From: Polaribacter sp. NJDZ03
Lineage (GTDB): Bacteria; Bacteroidota; Bacteroidia; Flavobacteriales; Flavobacteriaceae
DNA: 64,000 nt
Direction of reading: 5' to 3'
NCBI RefSeq assembly: GCF_019263805.1
Contig: NZ_CP079195.1
Location: forward strand, 3,025,001 to 3,089,000
In this document: positions 60,143-64,000 of the stretch, one piece after another
Numbering within the stretch: position 1 is the first letter of the stretch
Layout: the number at the start of each line of letters is the position of its first letter
Notes under the pieces: model-generated
Database searches by the model: none
What the model was told of the DNA's origin: nothing
The model's input: the letters and a program-made list of their open reading frames with translations, nothing else
Program-made: the position numbers and the translations under genes

Positions 60143-63100
60143 CTAAAAAATGGCTCTCAATTGCACACTTCCAGTATGAATGGTTTTTGTGTTTTCGCTC
60201 TTTCTACCTAAATAAGATAAATTCAAATTTAAAAAAGCATTCAATTTTTGATTGAATAAAAGATTCCAAGTGTAATTTTTTCCATCTTGTAAACCTTCTA
60301 ACATTTGGTAGGCAACGGGTGAGTTGGTTTCTCCTGTAAAATCATTTAAAAACATATTTATATTGGCCGAAATTTGATTCTTTTTACTGTTGATATAAAA
60401 GTATTCAATTCCGAATTTCTGTTGCTTCAAATGTTCAAAATCTGCGAGTTGGTTTTCTTTATTTTTAAAGTGATAAAAAGCCGTTAAACGATTGCTGTCA
60501 TTGTATAAAAAACTAATTTTTGGCTGAAACTCATTGGCGTTAATGGTATAGTTTCTATTGTTGAAATTGGCTGTTTTTAAATCATTTTCAGCGGTTTTAC
60601 CCATTAACTCAAGTAACCAAAAAGTTGCAAATTTATGTGCAAAATCTAGCTGATGTAACTCAATGTTATTTTCTTGATTTCCTATAAAATATTGTTGCTT
60701 ATTTCTGTTCTTTCCGTAGGTATACGTTGTGCTATATTTTTGAAGATTTCTGTTGAAATATAGACTATTTCTAAGACTGAAATTTAAACCAATCAGTTTA
60801 CTTTCATCAAAATCAAAAGGATTAAAATTAAACGAATTTCCTATTCTTTGTTGTTCATTTTCTACACTTAAAAAACTCTGATTGTAAAAATTAGAAAGCA
60901 ATTTTTTAACCCCATTTTTAGCAGTCCAAATTCTTGGGTTTAATGTTATAGACTGCGTAAATTTTGCGCGTTGAGTGGCAATAAACTGTAAATTAGGTTT
61001 TGGTAAACGTAAATATTCCGCTTGATCTTGAAATTCTGCAACTTCAAATTCATCAAAATCCTTAACGCCGTTACTGTTATAATCTATCCAAGTATAATAC
61101 CCCAAACCTGGTTCTGTTTTCACATAAATATATTCTTGTCTTGCAACGTTACCCGATGAAGTTTCATAAACGGTTCCTAAATTGATGAAACTATTAAATA
61201 ATTCCTGATTAAAAACAACTTTAGAATTTAACGATTTTTCATTTTCGGTAAACTTGTTTTCTGTAAGTCTGTAATTGGCAAAAACACTTAAATTGGTTTG
61301 TTTGTTCTGAATGATTTTACTGTTGATATAAAACGTTTTTCTATTATTGATTTCTGTAAAACGATTCGATTTTATACTGTCGTTATTTCTGTAGTTAAAT
61401 CCGAATTTTGTAAACACATTAGTAGAGTCTCCAATTCCAAAATAGGTTTCATATTCTTTAAATTTATGACTGGTATTTATAAATTCTTGTGTAGTAAGAT
61501 CTTTTCTGCTATTGGTTTCAAAGTTGATAAACGCACCCAACCATTTTTTATTAAAATCGTGTTCTGCTTTTGCTTTTGCTGTAAAAAATGAATTATCTTC
61601 TAAGGTTGAGGTGTTTTTTAAAAAACTACCATTTACATAAAAAGAAGTGTTTTTTAACTTCATTTTAGATTGCAGTTCATGTTTGTTACCAGAAAAAATG
61701 TCTTTATATGCAAGGTTGTTAAAACGGTATAGGATAAAGTCTTCTTTTTTATTCTGTAAAGTGAACTCCGATTGAAAATAACTTTTAGTAGCATTATTTG
61801 TTAGAATATTCCAATCTCTATTAAACTCTACAGACTCCCAACGTTGTGCTGTTTTAAAATTATTCTGCACAAATTCATGACTCATATTACTCTTTAACTG
61901 CCATTTTTTATCAATTAAAGTTTGCTGCCAATTAACCTTTGTTGCAATTGCTTTATTTTGGGCATCATCTACCGTAGAAAATAAATTGGCATCATTATTA
62001 CTCAGTGCTACTTCTGTATTAATAATTGTTTTTTCTGAAGGATTGTATGCAGATTGTACAATAAATAATTGCGATTTCGTAGGTGGATTTAAACGAATAA
62101 TAGGATTGTAATTCCCTTGGTTTGTGCCTACAAACAAAAAGATATTACCAATTGCTGTGGTTTCATCTAAAACATAATCTCCTAAATTGCTACCAACATT
62201 AGAAAAAGTTACCGTGTATAATTCATCTGTTGCGTTGTTGGAATATTCAAAAATTTCTTCACTTCCATTAAGTACTTTTTTATACAAGATTTTATTTTCA
62301 TTAAAAGCATCTTCGTAGGCACTTTCTGCAATCATTAAATCGGTATTGTTACCAGCACTTTCTAAGATTCGTTTTTGTTCGTCTGTTAAATTTTGTTGTA
62401 TTGGTTGGTTTTTGGCATCATTTTCAGAATAAAAATAACCAGCGATACTAAATTTATCGCCTTCGTAAGAAGCTTCATCATAGGTTATAAAACGAGTATA
62501 GTTTCTTTCTGAATATTGAAAATCAATTTTAATTCTCATATCATTAGTAATTGGGTATGTGGTATTGAATTCTATTTCCCCAAGATTATAATCTATAGTA
62601 TATTCATTTTCATCTCCGCGTTTAATTTGAATTCCATTGATAAACACCTTCTCGCTACCTTCAATAATTAAAATGGCACTTTCATTATTAGTACCTAAAA
62701 TTTTATAGGGACCTTGATTTCCTTCTACACTCGTAATATTATAAGAACTAAATTGTCCTCTTACCACAGCTCCAGAAGCAGCAACTTTAAAGTTGTCGTT
62801 TAGTTGCGCTTCTATCAATAAGCCAGAAACTTGTTTGGTAAATGGCAAGAAATAACTTTTGGTGTTTTGTAGTGAAATATCACCAGCTTTTACACGCCAA
62901 TTATCCGTAAACATTTCAATAAAAATACGATCGAAATCGGTGATATTTTGTGAATATCCGTTTTCTTGAATCGGAATATTGGTGTCAAAAATATTGGCTC
63001 TTAACGTAACGTCTTTAGAGAGTTTACCCGATATTTCTAAATCTAAAGCTGAGTTTGTAACTGCATTTTGATTGTTACCCGATGTAATTCCTCTCGTTAT

Positions 63101-63520
63101 AAATCCTTTAGTTTGTAAACCATCAAATAATTTGATGTCCGATGCTTTTTTGTTGGTAGTTAAACTGTATAATTTACCGGTATTTGTACCATTTGGAAGT
63201 ATAAACTTTTCATCAAAAGGAGTATAAATTTTGGTAATAAAATCGGGAAGTCTAAAATATTCAACTGTAATTTCTGTGTGTTTTGCTGAATTGATAATTA
63301 AAACGGCATTGCTAAAATCGATAGTATATTCAGAAAAAGGAATTTCCTTAGAAAAAGCATCGATTACTTTAAATTTCTCTGGGTTTAAAGCCACAGAATC
63401 TAATTGAATAGTGTCTTTTTCAATCAAATATTTCTGTATTCTAAAATCTTTAGATACAGTTTGAGACTGGATTGAGAATCCAATAAAAAGTAAAAAGAAG
63501 AAGAGAATTCTTTGAATCAT
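60143..63520 (-). CDS. large outer-membrane beta-barrel protein with SprA-like segment
   Basis: An 1125-residue protein with a signal peptide (cleaved after IQSQ). Residues about 150-340 contain IIEGSEKVFINGIQIKRGDE followed by NEYTIDYNLGEIEFNTTYPI, a pattern shared with repeats in the T9SS translocon protein SprA. The remainder (about 340-1125) is a long series of beta strands ending in HTGSVQLRAIF, as in a very large barrel. It is less than half the length of SprA, so it is not SprA itself. Function unknown, perhaps a large-pore transporter or secretion-linked barrel. Confidence 0.8.
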   Translation of the reverse strand: MIQRILFFFLLFIGFSIQSQTVSKDFRIQKYLIEKDTIQLDSVALNPEKFKVIDAFSKEIPFSEYTIDFSNAVLIINSAKHTEITVEYFRLPDFITKIYTPFDEKFILPNGTNTGKLYSLTTNKKASDIKLFDGLQTKGFITRGITSGNNQNAVTNSALDLEISGKLSKDVTLRANIFDTNIPIQENGYSQNITDFDRIFIEMFTDNWRVKAGDISLQNTKSYFLPFTKQVSGLLIEAQLNDNFKVAASGAVVRGQFSSYNITSVEGNQGPYKILGTNNESAILIIEGSEKVFINGIQIKRGDENEYTIDYNLGEIEFNTTYPITNDMRIKIDFQYSERNYTRFITYDEASYEGDKFSIAGYFYSENDAKNQPIQQNLTDEQKRILESAGNNTDLMIAESAYEDAFNENKILYKKVLNGSEEIFEYSNNATDELYTVTFSNVGSNLGDYVLDETTAIGNIFLFVGTNQGNYNPIIRLNPPTKSQLFIVQSAYNPSEKTIINTEVALSNNDANLFSTVDDAQNKAIATKVNWQQTLIDKKWQLKSNMSHEFVQNNFKTAQRWESVEFNRDWNILTNNATKSYFQSEFTLQNKKEDFILYRFNNLAYKDIFSGNKHELQSKMKLKNTSFYVNGSFLKNTSTLEDNSFFTAKAKAEHDFNKKWLGAFINFETNSRKDLTTQEFINTSHKFKEYETYFGIGDSTNVFTKFGFNYRNNDSIKSNRFTEINNRKTFYINSKIIQNKQTNLSVFANYRLTENKFTENEKSLNSKVVFNQELFNSFINLGTVYETSSGNVARQEYIYVKTEPGLGYYTWIDYNSNGVKDFDEFEVAEFQDQAEYLRLPKPNLQFIATQRAKFTQSITLNPRIWTAKNGVKKLLSNFYNQSFLSVENEQQRIGNSFNFNPFDFDESKLIGLNFSLRNSLYFNRNLQKYSTTYTYGKNRNKQQYFIGNQENNIELHQLDFAHKFATFWLLELMGKTAENDLKTANFNNRNYTINANEFQPKISFLYNDSNRLTAFYHFKNKENQLADFEHLKQQKFGIEYFYINSKKNQISANINMFLNDFTGETNSPVAYQMLEGLQDGKNYTWNLLFNQKLNAFLNLNLSYLGRKSENTKTIHTGSVQLRAIF

Positions 63521-63576
63521 AAAAAACTATATGTTCTAAACGTAAAAATATGTTTTTTAATGTTTGAATAATAAAA

Positions 63577-64000
63577 TTAGAACAGCGATTGCTGTTTTAC
63601 AGGGTTTTCGTGTGCCAATAACCATTTTTTACGCCAAATTCCGCCAGCATAACCTGTTAAGGAACCATCAGATCCTATAACTCTATGACAGGGAATGATA
63701 ATCCAAATTGGATTTTTACCATTTGCAGAAGCCACTGCTCTTATGGCTTTTACATCTCCTAAAGCTTTGCTTTGTTCTAAATAGGTTCTGGTTTTATTAT
63801 AAGGAATATTTAATAATTCGTCCCACACTTTTTTTTGGAAATCGGTTCCTTGTGGATTCAATTTTAAATCGAAATTACTTCTTTTACCAGAAAAATATTG
63901 GTCTAATTGAGTGACACATTCTTGTAAACATTCAGGAACTTCTTTTGATGTAGATACGTCTTCATTTAAAACAGCAACAGATTGAATGCCGTTTTCGTTT
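63577..64000 (-). CDS. methylated-DNA-[protein]-cysteine S-methyltransferase (5' end cut by window edge)
   Basis: The reading frame stays open on the minus strand to the right edge. The first complete residues read NENGIQSVAVLNEDVSTSKE, then VTQLDQYFSGKRSNFDLKLNPQGTDFQKKVWDELL, so 63861 (TTG) is not the true start. The methyl-acceptor motif PCHRVIGSDG is intact, with the Cys that takes the methyl or alkyl group from O6-alkylguanine. It is followed by GYAGGIWRKKWLLAHE. It repairs DNA in a single suicidal step. The gene name is left open, since Ogt and Ada-type proteins are not separable from this fragment. Confidence 0.93.
   Translation of the reverse strand, partial: NENGIQSVAVLNEDVSTSKEVPECLQECVTQLDQYFSGKRSNFDLKLNPQGTDFQKKVWDELLNIPYNKTRTYLEQSKALGDVKAIRAVASANGKNPIWIIIPCHRVIGSDGSLTGYAGGIWRKKWLLAHENPVKQQSLF

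Noticed and set aside
63577..63861. Complete short methyltransferase starting at 63861
   Set aside because: Codon 63861 is TTG, and the frame continues upstream to the window edge with family-like sequence, so the gene is cut by the window rather than short.
1..64000. tRNA, rRNA, transposase or integrase genes
   Set aside because: Reading both strands, I saw none. Weak tRNA-like stems in AT-rich gaps lacked the T-loop consensus. A tRNAscan or Rfam search would settle this.

Overview
The window reads as AT-rich chromosomal DNA of a marine member of the Flavobacteriaceae (Bacteroidota), probably close to Polaribacter or a related genus. The evidence is: promoters with the Bacteroidota -7 element TAnnTTTG; SusC/SusD and other TonB-dependent receptors; type IX secretion (T9SS) sorting domains; many SPII lipoproteins; a DksA-like protein without zinc cysteines; and a housekeeping order (ileS - dksA-like - lspA) usual in this family. 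I saw no rRNA, tRNA, CRISPR array, transposase or integrase.

Layout. 0.2-6.3 kb: waaA, then two half-size YeeE/YedE sulfur-transport genes running into a molybdenum-cofactor operon (moaA, moeA, moaC and a MobB-like/MobA fusion). 6.3-9.1 kb: a lipoprotein, an NtrY-like histidine kinase and an enoyl-CoA hydratase. 9.2-20.0 kb: a minus-strand unit made of an ECF sigma factor, a FecR anti-sigma, a SusC with an STN signalling domain, SusD, a surface lipoprotein, a di-heme cytochrome c peroxidase and a T9SS ELWxxDGT-repeat protein. It looks like a trans-envelope-regulated uptake island but has no glycoside hydrolase. 20.2-25.3 kb: five tandem paralogues of a small secreted protein, each with its own promoter, a shared 22-nt upstream box at fixed spacing and its own terminator, next to a divergent AraC-type regulator. 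25.3-33.9 kb: mostly housekeeping (HD phosphohydrolase, bacilliredoxin, TerB/J-domain protein, ileS, dksA-like, lspA, DUF4230-like).

33.9-45.3 kb is the most unusual part, all on the minus strand. A NarL-type sensor/regulator pair, a tail-collar (MdpB-like) protein and a 1229-residue T9SS surface protein precede two peptide genes of 59 and 56 residues. The 56-residue gene is followed by a perfect 14-bp hairpin and then four tightly packed genes: two related-looking all-helical proteins, a small kinase-like protein and a PhyH-type Fe(II)/2-oxoglutarate dioxygenase. This resembles a peptide-modification operon (precursor, attenuating hairpin, enzymes), but I cannot match it to a described class.

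45.5-49.5 kb: uvrC and a patatin/beta-barrel esterase. 49.9-58.7 kb: a phosphate group, namely Pit transporter, phosphate-type porin, TonB receptor and a duplicated beta-helix lipoprotein. The four promoter regions all carry direct repeats of a TTAACA-like motif spaced exactly 11 bp, the layout of a Pho box, so they are probably one phosphate-starvation regulon. 59.0-64.0 kb: two small beta-barrel proteins, a large SprA-like outer-membrane protein, and a methylguanine-DNA methyltransferase cut by the right edge.
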